Assembly (NCBI GenBank): GCA_022410635.1
Contig: JAJVDF010000003.1
Location: 6,811,799 to 6,875,798, forward strand
DNA: 64,000 nt
Origin: Tretioscincus oriximinensis
Taxonomy: Eukaryota; Chordata; Lepidosauria; Squamata; Gymnophthalmidae
Direction of reading: 5' to 3'
In this document: positions 43,300-54,639 of the stretch, piece after piece
Layout of the letters: each line of letters starts with the position of its first letter
Position numbering within the stretch: position 1 is the first letter of the stretch
Translations under genes and position numbers: made by a program
Notes under the pieces: generated by a model
The model's input: only the letters and a program-made list of their open reading frames with translations
Told to the model about the DNA's origin: nothing
Database searches by the model: none

Positions 43300-43967
43300 T
43301 TTGTACGGACCCTCTGTAAATTCTGACTGTGTGCTACCTTGCTCTCTTGTTGCACACTAGGCTACGTTTCTGCTGATCCCACTGTTTTGGGAAGAAAGAT
43401 GTTAGGGTAGCCTTAGCATCTGCCTGGCTGCCCCCCAAGCAGCCAGAAATAGGACCGATCTCAAGTTCATGGCGGCTTAATACATCTCAGCCCAACCAAT
43501 CAGAATCAGACGGTGCCATAGCTACTTTATCAAGCTTCTGTCTTCTTCGTCACTTCCAGACAACAGAGCAGGCTGATGATGGTTTGTCTTGCACACTGAG
43601 TAGATGAACCTGGCTTTTTGTTCCATAAACAAATGATGCTGTAGCAGTTGCTTCAGTGCATTGGTGTTCCGATGCTCTCTGTCAAGGCCCGCAGCACCAT
43701 CCCACAATGAGCATAAGCTCACAACACAAGAATTTAAGACATTTACCAGTACTTATTTTTTGCCTTATACCTACGGGATCCTGGGCAGATCACAGCAAAA
43801 ATAAAATAAAAATAACTAAAGTTGGATAGTTTAAAAAAATAACAGTGCCTGTATGGAGAGGATATAACTTGATCAGAGACGAGACAATGCCACAATTGGG
43901 ACTGTCCCTAAGAAAGCCCTTCACACTCCACTTTGCAAACTGAAGATAGTGATCAATTTCAGAGAAA

Positions 43968-44150
43968 TAGCTGTGTTAGTCTAGTAGAAAGTCCAGCAAA
44001 GGAGCTAGCAGCCCTTTGAGACTAACTTGAGAAAAGTGGGTGGCATAAGCTTTCGTAGACACGTCTACTTCTTCAGACGTATCTACGAAAGCTTATGCCA
44101 CCCACTTTTCTCAAATTAGTCTCAAAGTGCTACTAGCTCCTTCTTTTGAA
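43968..44150. mobile_element. Hairpin repeat, copy 2 (reverse orientation)
   Basis: It begins 'ttcagagaaatagctgtgtt' and has inverted arms meeting at about 44080, where 'gtctacttcttcagacgtat' turns into 'ctacgaaagcttatgcca'. Flanks carry 'tgaagatagtg' (left) and 'tgaagatggtg' (right), an 11-bp direct repeat with one mismatch. Confidence 0.7.
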
Positions 44151-45074
44151 GATGGTGGGACTGTCAAGAGGGCCTCATCAAAAGTTCGGGTGTGGACAGA
44201 TCAATATGGGAGAAGGGATTCCCAAACATTTGGGACTCAAGTTGCTGAGAGCCTTTATAAGTCAGTGTTAATACCTTGAACTGGGATTGGTAATGAATGG
44301 GCAAGACAGTGCAATTCTTTTAGGTGCATCTGGCTAGTTCTGCCAGTTAGTAGCCCAACTAAATAGTTTAACATGTTTCTGTAAATAAAAGTTGCCATCT
44401 GAAGTTTTGCTTATAAATAAAGCATTATAAAGCAATAGGAATTGGCTGACAACAATGTAACTGTCAAGCTAAACTTTAATTCTTAAGATCCTTGTCTCTG
44501 AGCTTATACAGAATACCAAAGTCCTCCTTGTAACAAAATCCCCTGTGAGTCACTGGCAACTATCTTTCTGGAACCGCCTAGAGAGCAATTGCTGGGAAAG
44601 ACTTGAATGAGTGAAAAATGCTCCCCCTTTCAAACATGTGCAGAGCTAAGCTGCACCCCCTTTTGGGGTGTGTGAGAGATCTTTTGCACCTGCCTGCACT
44701 TTTCAAGCAGACATCCCTGGGCTGAGATGCTAATTAGGGAAACAGAAGCAGCTGCCTTTGAAGCAGTTTGTGGTTGCCACCAGAGCTTTTGGGGAATATG
44801 GATAGAACAAAAGTGTAGAGCATGAGAATCCTTAGGCATGAGGTCATGGTATTATAATGCTGACTTTGATTCATAAAGATTGCCATAGATAAGCAGGCAG
44901 AATGCAGCTATAGCAATATCTTACAAACAGACAAGTGTGGGAAGATAAAGCAATGTGAAAGAGGAATAAGTGAGAACTTGTATGGCTTCTTACTGCTGTC
45001 CATTCATATCTGACTCATGATTCCATGGTCCATAGCATGCTAGGCCACCCTGTTCTGAGAAAATTATTTTCTTT
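44151..45074. other. Intergenic, LINE-like 3' piece then unassigned sequence
   Basis: 44165-44350 ('gggactcaagttgctgagag', 'gccttt', 'aataccttgaactgggattg') resembles a LINE 3' end related to 17253-17640. From 44351 to 45074 nothing can be assigned. Confidence 0.35.
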
Positions 45075-45500
45075 ATCACACACCATAGGACCAGGGGCAT
45101 TATTTAAAGTTGATGGGCAGAAGAGTTAGGACAGGCAATGGAAACTATTTTTCCACCCAGAAAATCATTAGTCTATGGAATTTACTTCAGAAGAAGTGGT
45201 GGTAGCTTAGCAGCATGGAGAAGTTTAAGATAGCATTAGGCAAATTCATAGAAGCCAAGTGGGTCAACAGCTATTAGGATGGATCTCTGCTTGATACTGC
45301 CTCCAGGATGGAGTGACTGGCAGGATTCCTGAAATTCCATTTGCAAGGAGTGGATAACAGGTGGAGGTTTTGCCTCCTCCTCCTGCTTGAGATGCCCAGG
45401 GGCAATGAATGAACCACTGGAGGAGACAGAAAGGTGGACTAGATGAGCTGTGGCTCCATTCAGCAGGGATTCCTTAGGTTCTTAAGTCCTTATGTTTGCC
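45075..45500 (+). mobile_element. CR1 3' region, plus strand
   Basis: 'cacaccataggaccaggggc', 'ggcagaagagttaggacagg', 'cattaggcaaattcatagaa', 'ctattaggatggatctctgc' and the tail 'ttaggttcttaagtcctta' follow the CR1 3' end in order, in a subfamily different from the copy at 57788. Confidence 0.8.
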
Positions 45501-46854
45501 ATAGCTATTCAAAGTCAGTTCAATCTCAAGTTTGCCTCCATGACTCTGTATCCACCTCATTCTCAGCCATCTCCTTTACCTTATGCCTTCCATTTTCCCC
45601 AGTTTCAGAGTCTTTTCAGTGGCTCTGGTCATCCCATTATGTATCCAAAGCATTTGAGCTTCAACTTCAGCATTTGTCCTTCCAGTGAGCAATCAGGGCT
45701 GATCTTCTTTAGTACTGTCTAATTTGATCTCTTTCCATCCTAGGGATGCTCAGAAACCTTCACCACCACCACAGTTCAAAAACATCAGTTATTTGATGTT
45801 CAGCTTATAGTTCAACTCACACAACTATACATTATTATTAGAAAAAACATAGTTTTAGCAATATGGACCTTTGTGGGCTAGGTGATGCCTCTGTTTTTTA
45901 ATACATTACCTAGGTTTGTTATAGCGTTCCTCCCAAGCAGCAAATGTCTTTTAATTTTACACCTGCAACTGCTATCTGAAGAGATTTGGGGGACCAAGAA
46001 AATAAAATCTGTTCAGATTTGCAGCTCAAAGTGGCGCTGTCTGTGTGTCTGAGATTGTTGATACTTCGTCCAGCAATTTTAACTCCAGCTTTTGATTCAT
46101 CTAACTTGGCATTTCGCATGATAATTCCCTGCATACAAGTTAAATAAATAGAGAGACAGTGTACAGCCTTGTCATACTTCTTTTGTTGTAAATCCTGAAC
46201 CAATCAGTCTTTCTGTGTTCAGTTCTGCTGTTTCTTGACCTACATAAAGATTCCCCAGGAGACAAAGTAGCCAGAGATTCCCAACGCTTGAAGAACTTTG
46301 TTGTGATCCAAGCAATCAGATGGTCAGCACAAATAGTGAAACAGAATGAGAGATGTTTTTCTGGAACTTCCACGCTTTCTCCGTAATCCAGCAAATGTTA
46401 GCATTTTGATCTCTGCCGCTTTAAAGACCAGCTTGCCCTTCTGGTAGTTTTTGATTTACGTATTACTGAAGCCCAGTTTGCAAAATTTGGGGCATAACCT
46501 TGCCATTGTGTGAGGGGAGCACAATTGTTCTGTAGTCATGGCACCCACTAGTGTCTGTGACTTTGAAAACAAGAAGGAATTTTGGGACTAAAGAAACCTT
46601 TCATCTAGCAGGCGATACTGGGCCAACCAGTGCTCTCTCCCCAAACTGGGAGAGTGTAGAATTGCACTCTTAAGGTCTACTAACATGTTTAATCCAAACA
46701 GAAAACAGTTTCCGTTCATGCTGGACCAACCTTCATTCTCTCTGGACCTTCCGGGGACTTTCCTGTCAGAAGTTAATTAAAAGTGTATTCAAATTATATA
46801 CTCAGTCTGTCTTGGAGTTTGAGACTTTTTTGTTTTTCAATTAGGTGCCAAGAA
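45501..46854. other. Intergenic sequence, no gene recognised
   Basis: The sequence holds several short open frames on both strands without motifs. 45919-46400 resembles an old LINE coding fragment read on the plus strand (for example 'gtcatacttcttttgttgta', 'cttgaagaactttgttgtga'), but I cannot name it. Confidence 0.3.
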
Positions 46855-47580
46855 TCTATATAGAATGGGAGGAATATGTCTGAGCAGCAGCACAGGTGAG
46901 AAGGACCTGGGTGTTTTGGTAGATCACAGATTAAACATGAGTCAACAGTGTGAAGCAGCTGCAAAAAAGGCAAACACAATTCTGGGTTGTATCAAGAGGG
47001 GCATAGAATCTCGCTCATGTGAAGTAATTATTTCTCTTTACAGTACTTTGGTACTTGTAATACTGTGTTCAGTTCCGGACTTGGAATACTGTGTTCAGTT
47101 CTGGGGGCTCCAATTTAAAAAGGACATTGATAAACTAGACCAAGTACAAAAGAGAGTTACAAGGGTGGTGACTGGTCTGGAAACCATGTCCTATGAGGAA
47201 TGGTTAAAGGATCTGGGGATGTTTAGTCTGCAAAAGAGAAGACTGAGAGGAGACCTGATAGCTGTCTACAAATATCTGAAGGGCTGTCACAGAGCAGAGG
47301 GGTCAGCACTGTTCTCATTAGCACATGGAAGGACTAGAAACAATGGAATGAAATTGCAAGGGAGTAGATTTAGATTAGATTCTTTCTAACAGTCAGGGTG
47401 ATAAACCAGTGGAATAGTTTGCCACATGGGGTGGTGAGTTTGCCTTCTCTGGAAGTCTTCAAACAGAGACTGGACAGTCATCTGTCTGGGATGGTTTAAT
47501 GAATCCTGCATCAAGCAGGGGATTGGACCCGATGACCATGGAGGTCCCTTCCAACTCTATGATTCTATGATTCTATGAAT
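46855..47580 (+). mobile_element. CR1 LINE, reverse transcriptase C-terminus and 3' end
   Basis: The open frame 46865-47389 gives the CR1 C-terminal sequence: E-K-D-L-G-V-L-V-D-H-R-L-N-M-S, then K-K-A-N-T-I-L-G-C-I-K-R-G, L-E-Y-C-V-Q-F-W and L-F-S-L-Q-K-R-R-L-R-G-D-L-I. It is followed by the 3' region ('gggatggtttaatgaatcct', 'gattggacccgatgacc') and the classic tail of 'attctatg' repeats at about 47560-47578. This is the longest CR1 coding remnant in the window. It is 5' truncated, with one small duplication of 'cttggaatactgtgttcagt' near 47060-47100. Confidence 0.93.
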
Positions 47581-48055
47581 CTGGAATTCTAGGAATGGAA
47601 ACTGGTCACCTTTAGGTAGGAAAAGCAGCAGTTGAAAATTCCTTCCCATCTCATCATAGGCTGCTGTGGGTTTTGCTAAGGGGTGGATATACGGGCAAAG
47701 AGACTGAGCAGTCACAATAAGATTACACCTGCCATTTCCCATTCCCATCAAAGGGACAAATCAACACATTTCCAATGAAACTGCGCAGTGATTTTAATCT
47801 TCCGCATGCTTCCAAGGACACAGTTGTTTCTACTACAAAATGCTTCATTTTCTCCCACAAGTTCTGTACACATTGGAAGTTGCACTTGGTAAAACTTGTA
47901 TCTTGAAGCCCTAAGCTACAATCACTCCCTCCCAGCAATCTACTGTCCTCCAGCTAACCCTCTTCATGGAAAAAACTCTCTGCTAGTGGATAAAAGGGGG
48001 TATAGGCATGGGAAACATTTATTTAGACTATTTTAGGGCCCATGCTTATATGTCC

Positions 48056-48735
48056 ATCTGTGCAAATGGCTCAGTTGGCTAAGTGCCAGTCTTTCATCTG
48101 AGAGATCAAGTTTTGAGGCTCTGTGTTGGATGAGGGGAAAGTGAACACTTTCTACTAGTCTGCAGCTATAGCCAACCCAGCTATTCAAAAGCAAGAATTG
48201 CAAGAAATTGCAACAGACTGCAATTAGATGAATGGGGACCCCAACAGCATGGTAGATGACCCCTTTAAGGGGTGGAAACCCAGTTTGTGGTTGTCTACTC
48301 CGCCTTCCCAGGGGAGCNATTTCCCCATTTTTTGCTGAAGAAAACTTTTAAATTTGTTTTTAAAAAACGTACTGCACCACCACTAGGGGCTCTGACAACT
48401 GAGGCAACTCCTGAAGACACCCTCCCTTCCGTAAAAAAATAATAATCAAATTTCTCATGCACTTCAAAAATTATCATGCACTTCAAAAAATCTCAGGCGA
48501 TTTGTGGATTTCTTGAGCAGGGATTTCGGAGGGCTATGCATGATGGTGATTTGCATTTTCATGAATATGCAAATTAGCATGAATATTAATTGCCCCAGTT
48601 TGGGCCTCAGAAAATCTGGTCAGTCTATGGTAGGGAAGATAGAATGTAAGTCTTTGGGTGAAAAATAACCTTGTAAGCCACTTTGAGTCCCTTTGGGTGA
48701 GAAAAGTGGGGTGTAAAAACCCTTATCTTCTTCTT
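48056..48735 (+). mobile_element. tRNA-headed SINE, interrupted
   Basis: The head 'aaatggctcagttggctaag' with 'gatcaagttttgaggctctg' gives A-box and B-box-like elements. The body contains 'agctattcaaaagcaagaat' / 'tgcaagaaattgcaac', and the end (48620-48735) 'ttgtaagccactttgagtcc' with 'gtaaaaacccttatcttctt'. Between about 48245 and 48610 is an inserted AT-rich segment of unknown type. Other copies: 56238-56560, 57633-58412 and 62986-63292. Confidence 0.75.
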
Positions 48736-49199
48736 AGGGCACCATATATTGAGATAGTCAAATGCTGTCCCTAACTCCAGCAGTTCTAAATGTATGTAGA
48801 GAAGTGAAAGGATAGACCCAAATGAGAAGCAACTAAATTTAGTTGCTTGTGCAGGCAAGAGTCATAAAGAAAGAAACTGAGCCTTGTNCATTGTGAATGT
48901 GCAAGTGGGCTGGTGCGGAGGCCTGGATACCAAAAATGAATGCAGGAAGGGGCCTGGCTGAGAAGGCTCCATAGCAAATTGCCTGAGGCAGCATAGCAGA
49001 TTGCTTATCCCTGCCCAGTATCTCCACTGGCTGCACTGGGAGGAACGAAGGTAATCTCAGCCACCTACCTGGATCACCAGCAACCATTAGGATGGCACAA
49101 CCCCAGTTACCTCTACAGCATGTCAGGTTCTTCAGAAATCAGCTGAAAAGCCTTTCCTCCAAAGGCAAACAATCGGGAAACACTCCTGTTTTAAATACA

Positions 49200-49438
49200 A
49201 AAATGAAATGCAGATGAGCAAGTTCCCAGTCCAGTGCCTTCGCCTCCACCCCTTCTTCTCCAAAAAAGCTTTCCAGGCACTTTCCCTTTAAGATCTGTCA
49301 CTGCTGCCCTGTTCCAATAGCTGTTCAGCTGGCTCTGGATCAGGAGAACGGCGGCTGGCTGGACTGCAGAGAAAGTAAACATCCCACAGGAGGCCAGTTT
49401 GGGAACACGGAGGGGGAAGCCCTCAGCAGACCCACACC
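49200..49438 (+). promoter_or_regulatory. DYSF: DYSF canonical 5' UTR and proximal promoter (inferred)
   Basis: Sequence immediately upstream of the dysferlin start codon. There is no clear TATA box and no CpG island, in contrast to the alternative exon. The transcription start cannot be placed. The assignment rests only on the position before the coding exon. Confidence 0.4.
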
Positions 49439-49526
49439 ATGTTACGGGTCTTCATTCTCCATGCACGGAACGTCCAGACACCAGACACCGACATCAGTGA
49501 TGCATATTGCTCGGTGGTGTTTGAAG
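49439..49526 (+). CDS. DYSF: DYSF canonical first coding exon
   Basis: ATG at 49439 opens [20 protein letters not shown], then D-A-Y-C-S-V-V-F-E, ending with one base of a Gly codon before donor 'gtaagc'. This is nearly identical to the known dysferlin N-terminus, the first strands of the C2A domain. Dysferlin is a tail-anchored ferlin of muscle and other cells that binds phospholipid in a calcium-dependent way and acts in membrane repair. C2A is completed by exon 2, outside the window. The phase-1 end is shared with the alternative exon at 54954, so either can be joined to the same exon 2. Confidence 0.96.
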
Positions 49527-49844
49527 GTAAGCAAGGGCTGAATGACTCTGCAATGGAGGGGGCGGAGGCCAGGCCATGCTTCTGACAGCCTTATGGCAGA
49601 AGACTGAGCTCTTATCTGGGCCCAGCATAGAACCTGCTGCTGCTAGATGGCATCTGGAGAAGGCCAGTCCCTGCTGATTCTAGCTGCAATTTACAAAATG
49701 CTTGACAGTGATCAGTGTATAGACACACGTCCTCCAAGTATCTCTGGAGGTGGGCCTCAAAAGAAAGGAACCCTATACTGCCCCAGGGCTTTGCCCAAGA
49801 TGTCCTAAGAATGGCACAACTCCAGCTGAAAAGNGCTCTTTTAA

Positions 49845-50240
49845 AAAAGAAAAGCAAATTAGGGGTCATTAGGAAGGGAATTGAAAATAAGCCTGTAAGC
49901 ATAATTTTGTCTCTTTACAAATCTATGGGGAGGCCACATTAGGAATACTGTATGCAGGTCTGGTCACTAAACCCTAGAAAAGTTATTGAGAAACTGGAGA
50001 AGGTGCAAAAAAGGGTGCCAAGAATGATCAAGGGGCTGGAATGAAATCCTTAGGCAATCAGGCTGCAACATCTGGGTCTCTTCAGCCTCGAAATACAGTG
50101 TTTAAGGAGTGGTCTGATTGAAGTGCATAAAATCATACATGAGATGGATAAAATGAATAAAGGAAAATGTTCTCTTTGGCATGTTACAGCCCAGAGTGGG
50201 CAGAGGAAGCTCCACTTTCCATTAAGTACTGCATTAGAGA
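49845..50240 (+). mobile_element. CR1 3' region
   Basis: 'aaagcaaattaggggtcatt', 'gaaactggagaaggtgcaaa', 'agggtgccaagaatgatcaa' and 'gcaacatctgggtctcttca' follow the CR1 C-terminal coding region with several frame breaks. One N occurs just before it at 49834. Confidence 0.8.
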
Positions 50241-51894
50241 TCAAATAGTTTGGTGGTGAGGCTTTGTTGGCGTTTGTGTGTTGACCTAAAGGGCCTGAAG
50301 CAATGTTACCTATTAGTCTTTGGTCTAGGAATGGTCTCCAAGCCGTTCTTGCTGAGGGATGCTCTTGTGAACTGGCTGGAAGGCTTCACCCAAAGTAGCC
50401 ACATCAAGAATTCTCTTCAGTCTGGATGAAGAAGGTCAACTATAGAATTTCACCCTTGCCTTCAGCTGCCCCTCTCTTTGAAATTATTATTTTTAATTGC
50501 TCTGTTTCAACTGCTTTATGGTCTTTTATTGTGACCCATTCTGAAACCTTTAGGTAAAGGATGGAATATAAACCTAAATAAATAAATCATAAATAAATTT
50601 AAGGGGGGATTCACACTTTCCTTTTTGAAGCAATCTCTGGTGAAAAGTTCCATTTATAATCAGTCCATTTGTTACCTTTTCTGTTTGTACTTTGGTCAAC
50701 ATCACTGCATGGAGCTACCAGTTACCTGTAGGTAGCCTCCCTCTTATACCCCCAATCCTAGGGCTTCATCAACAGCAACCCTGTACAAGACAGAATCCCA
50801 GTTCCAGGTTAACATGATGGGTGTCAGTACTTGATAGGGATAAAATTCAAGAAGGAGAAATATGTTTAAGACAAAGGGTGTTTGTTTATTTTTGCAGATG
50901 AAGAAACGTCTGCAGAGAATTAGACTTGATTTGTAGCAAACATTATATGAGGAAAAAGTCAATAATGTACTCATTATACAAAGATAATGGTTTTCTATCA
51001 TCCAATATATAGTACCAGTTATCAGCCCAACCTCATGGTGACTTCATCATACTAACCTTGACAATTTATTAACACAAATTCTGCATATTGCTATATATGA
51101 ATATATGTATAAATTCTGCATATTGCTATATAGATGTAGTGGTTAGTTGTCAATTTCAGCATTAAGGCTTTATGGAGAGAGCATGTTTTAGACAGGACCA
51201 ACCTGACTTCATTAGGTCAATGGGATTAAATGGGGGGCTTTTAAGGTCATGGGCAATATTCTAATATGTTCTTTTAGTCCACCTTCAGTTCTGTAGAACT
51301 GAATTAAAGCAGGGGGGGGGAAGAACCCCCCTCCCCCCAGTTTAGTCTAGTTCTTTGGGACTGAAAATAGATTAAAAGTACTTTTCCAGAACAAGACTGG
51401 AGACCTCGGTCCTGTCAGAAGCAGAGGGCTGGGAAAGGCCCCCTGGCAAAAAGGACTTGCCGAGGATAAGAAAATATTTCTTGGTGATCAAGGAAATTAC
51501 TGCCCAGGTTCACTATCCATCTGCAAAGCAGAAGGGCACAAAGATAGAGTAGAAATGGCCACTGGCTGAAGTTAATAGGCAGCTGTTTTGCTGACAGCCT
51601 CTATTTCCCTGGAGATGTATTCAAATGGGAAGGATGACTGTGACAATAAAAGAGTCAGAAGCCAGGCAAAGCAGGAAGGGTAGGCAGGTGTGGGGCTGCC
51701 CTTTGGCCTGAAAAAGCAATGTCCCTGCATTCAGTCTTGAAATAAGGCTGGGAAGTGCTCCAGTGAGGGAATCAACTATTCAGAGGATTTAGAAGGGGTC
51801 CAGCATTTGTACCCAAGAAAAGGAACTTATTGGAGAGGAATAATATTTAATGGCGTCCACATGCAAGGTCCTATTTCTGGGTGAGACCAATGAA

Positions 51895-52165
51895 AATGAT
51901 ACCTACTGATTGGGACGAATCTACCTGAATAGCAGCACGTATGAAAAGGATCTCATAGATCACAGACTGCAGTGTGAAGCAGCTGCAAAAAAAGGCATAC
52001 GGTCCTGGAATGGCTTAAAAGATGCACAGAATCTAGATCCTGCGAAATAATTATTCCTCTCTACTCTGTCTTGGTCAGACCACATCTAGGGTCCTGTGCT
52101 CAGTACAGGGCACCCCAATATAAAAAGGCCATTGATAAACTGGGGGAAGTTCAAAAGGGCCATCT
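51895..52165 (+). mobile_element. CR1 coding fragment
   Basis: 'gaatagcagcacgtatgaaa', 'aggatctcatagatcacaga', 'agcagctgcaaaaaaaggca' and 'cagaccacatctagggtcct' correspond to the same CR1 region as 46880-47150. Truncated at both ends. Confidence 0.8.
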
Positions 52166-52319
52166 CCTTTCTGTGCTGGTGCCTATGCCATCGTCTGACT
52201 CTATCATGCTTTTGGCAATCTTTCACCTGCAGCTGTGCTCTGTAGAGGAACCACCTGCTGTTGGAGATCTATGGGGCACTCAGTGCTCAGTCCAAAACAG
52301 CCTGTTGGCATGTAAAGTT

Positions 52320-52700
52320 TATCCTAGCTGCAGTATCATCCTATGGTTAGTTAGGACTAGGGATTTAATGTTAGGGATTATGGTTGGGGTTAGGGTTAGG
52401 AATAAGGTTAAAAATAGGGTTAGGGTTTAGAGAGGTTAGGAATAGGAGTTAGGAGCAGGAAAGGGTTAGAGCTTGAGGAGAGAAGATATGTGCTAGGTAC
52501 AGTGGCAGTGAGAGGAACAGAGACAAGGACAGGAGTTAGGGCTAAGGATAGGTTCAGGGTTTAGACCCAGTCCCTAAACTTTAGAGGTTACAGATTGGGG
52601 AAAGATTCTGGAAATGGATCAGGATAAGGTACACCTTAAGTTTTTGAATGGGAATAGGTGAAGGGTTATGAATAGAGATAGAGTTTAAGATCAGGAAAAG
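52320..52700 (+). repeat. Degenerate TTAGGG-type repeat stretch
   Basis: Clusters such as 'ggggttagggttaggaataa' and 'aatagggttagggtttagag' are followed by spaced 'gttagg', 'aggagttagg' and 'gggttagagc' motifs. The G-rich strand is +. Interruptions are frequent, so it is a decayed array or a purine-rich simple repeat that contains telomere-like units. Confidence 0.6.
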
Positions 52701-52758
52701 AGAAATGGGATTTACTTGTTTGTTTGTTAAAACAAGAAAGCTAACAATTAGAAAAAGA

Positions 52759-52952
52759 CCAGCAAAGGAGCTAGCAGCATTTTGAGACTAACTAGAGAAA
52801 AGTGGGTGGCATAAGCTTTCATAGACACGTCTACTTCTCCATGTCTATGAAAGCTTATGCCACCCACTTTTCTCAAGTTAGTCTCAAAGTGCTGCTAGCT
52901 CCTTTGCTGGACTTTCTACTAGACTAACACGGCTATTTCTCTGAAATTGACT
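52759..52952. mobile_element. Hairpin repeat, copy 3 (best preserved)
   Basis: Flanked by a perfect 13-bp direct repeat 'aattagaaaaaga' (52746-52758 and 52953-52965). The left arm starts 'ccagcaaaggagctagcagc'; the arms meet at about 52840, where 'acgtctacttctccatgtct' turns into 'atgaaagcttatgccaccca'. The right arm is longer and ends 'aacacggctatttctctgaa'. Left boundary and right end agree with copy 1, so this is a defined element rather than a random rearrangement. Confidence 0.8.
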
Positions 52953-53204
52953 AATTAGAAAAAGAGTACAAAATGGACACATTAAACAGCATCTGAAAGT
53001 GGGGAGGGGAAAGCTGTTTCTTCAACCACAGGCCAGCTGAAAGAGGTGCATCTTCAAAGATGTCCTGAATGAATTCAGAGATGGTGACTGAAATACCTCA
53101 AGGGGAATACTAGTCCATAATCTGACAGACCACCACAGAGAAGGCCCTGCCTCATGCTCCCATCTTCTTTACTGCTGAGAAAAATGGTATAAACCTCTGG
53201 CTAA

Positions 53205-53475
53205 TATATCACTGTTTTGCTTTATTATGTACCTACAATTCTGGTCACCACACATTAGCAAAGATATTGTGAAACTGGAGAAGATGCAAACAAGAATTAT
53301 CTGATTGAAAGGTATAAAAATCACATGGGATGGATAAAATGAATAAGAAAAAAAATACTTTCTCTATCCCACAACACTAGGCCCAGCGGCCCCTCTTTGA
53401 AGTTAATGGGCTGAAGAGTGAGGACAGACAAGGGGAAGTATTTCTTTATCCATTTGTCCATGGAATTTACTAATA
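53205..53475 (+). mobile_element. CR1 fragment
   Basis: 'ttctggtcaccacacattag', 'tgaaactggagaagatgcaa' and 'ctatcccacaacactaggcc' are CR1 3' coding sequence, cut by a deletion near 53300. Confidence 0.7.
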
Positions 53476-53514
53476 TGGAATTTCCATAAAGGATTTCCTT
53501 ATAACCTAGGAATA

Positions 53515-53825
53515 GACATAAGAACATAAGAAGAGCCACACTGGATCAGGCCACAGCCCATCAAGTCCAGCATTCTGTGTCAAACTGAGGCCCACCAGAT
53601 GCACCTGGGCAGTCCGAACAGAGGAAAGCAAAANATGCTCCTGTTCATGACAACCTGCAAATGGTATTTCAGGAGTCCTGCCTGTTGCTCCATCCCGGAG
53701 GCAACATCCAGACATCCATCCTAGTATCCATTTATACCTTTGGTGTCCATAAACCTGTCTAGTCCTGTCTTGAAACTATCCAAGCTGTTAGCTACCACTA
53801 CCTCTTCAGGAAGTAAATTCCACAG
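53515..53825 (-). mobile_element. CR1 3' end, minus strand
   Basis: 'agacataagaacataagaag', 'gccacactggatcaggccac', 'catcaagtccagcattctgt' and 'gaggcccaccagatgcacct', then 'gacatccatcctagtatcca'. Same subfamily as 57788-58285 in reverse. Confidence 0.88.
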
Positions 53826-53934
53826 CCAAATACACAGCTCAAAACAATTAAGGGGACACTTAGTGTTACACTGTTAGGTTAAAGTTTTTCCCTTAACTGT
53901 TTTGAGCAAAATATATCAACGGCTTCTACAAATG

Positions 53935-54130
53935 GATGTCTTGATACTGCCTCCAGGATGGAGCAGCAGGCAGGATTCCTGAAATTCAGGGAGTTGAGAG
54001 CAGGTGGGATTTTTGGCCACCTTCTGCTTGAGATGCCCTGGAGCACTTGGTGAATCACTGAGGGAGACAGAAGGNTGGGCTAGATGGGCTGTGGCCNCAT
54101 TCATCAGGGTTCGTTTTAGGTTCTTCTGCT
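53935..54130 (+). mobile_element. CR1 3' end, plus strand
   Basis: 'gcctccaggatggagcagca', 'agcaggtgggatttttggcc', 'gaaggntgggctagatgggc' and the 'taggttctt' tail. Confidence 0.75.
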
Positions 54131-54639
54131 TGTGGTTGTGAGAACAGGTTGCTGGACTAGATGGGCCATTAGGCTTGACTGAGGCAGCGTGGCTATTATG
54201 GTTTTTTTCCATTTCACTTTTCTCACTTTGTGCAGCTGATGGAAACTCAAACAAAAGGGCAATCCCCTTTGTCTGGCCAGCTTTGGCCTCCTGTGTTAAT
54301 AGAGTTCAGATGTTTTCACCTCATTGCTGTTAGAAGGGGACAGCTTTGGTTTTGAACTTGCTGGGACCAGGGTAAAATGCTGCCCCCGTTCCTTTGGATG
54401 CAGGTAGCTTCCCTGTCATCTCCAGCTGCTCACCAATGAGGCCCAGATCGTTAATAAACTGGTTCAGTGTGGTTTAGATTGTTTTCTTGCTGCATTGATT
54501 GCAAATTCAACTGATTTGCCCTGGAAAGAGAAAGTGGAAGAGGAGAAGCTGCTGTATTTCAAGGGTTCATTGACACATCTGCTGGTCTCTTTGAGGCTTC
54601 ATTCTGGCAGGGAGGAAAGTCTCTGTTCAGAAGCGGCTC

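Larger units (their letters stand above)
49527..54635 (+). other. DYSF: DYSF intron 1, first part
   Basis: Intron between the canonical and alternative first exons. It holds CR1 copies (49845-50240, 51895-52165, 53205-53475, 53515-53825 minus, 53935-54130), a hairpin repeat (52759-52952) and a telomere-like stretch (52320-52700). 50240-51890 shows nothing assignable except a duplicated 'aattctgcatattgctatat' at 51076-51133 and a G9 run with nearby C runs at about 51315-51340. Confidence 0.7.

Noticed and set aside
46865..47389. 174-codon open frame considered as a host gene
   Set aside because: It is the CR1 reverse-transcriptase C-terminus followed by the CR1 3' tail.
52320..52700. True telomere or assembly end
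   Set aside because: Units are degenerate and interrupted, and normal intronic sequence continues on both sides.
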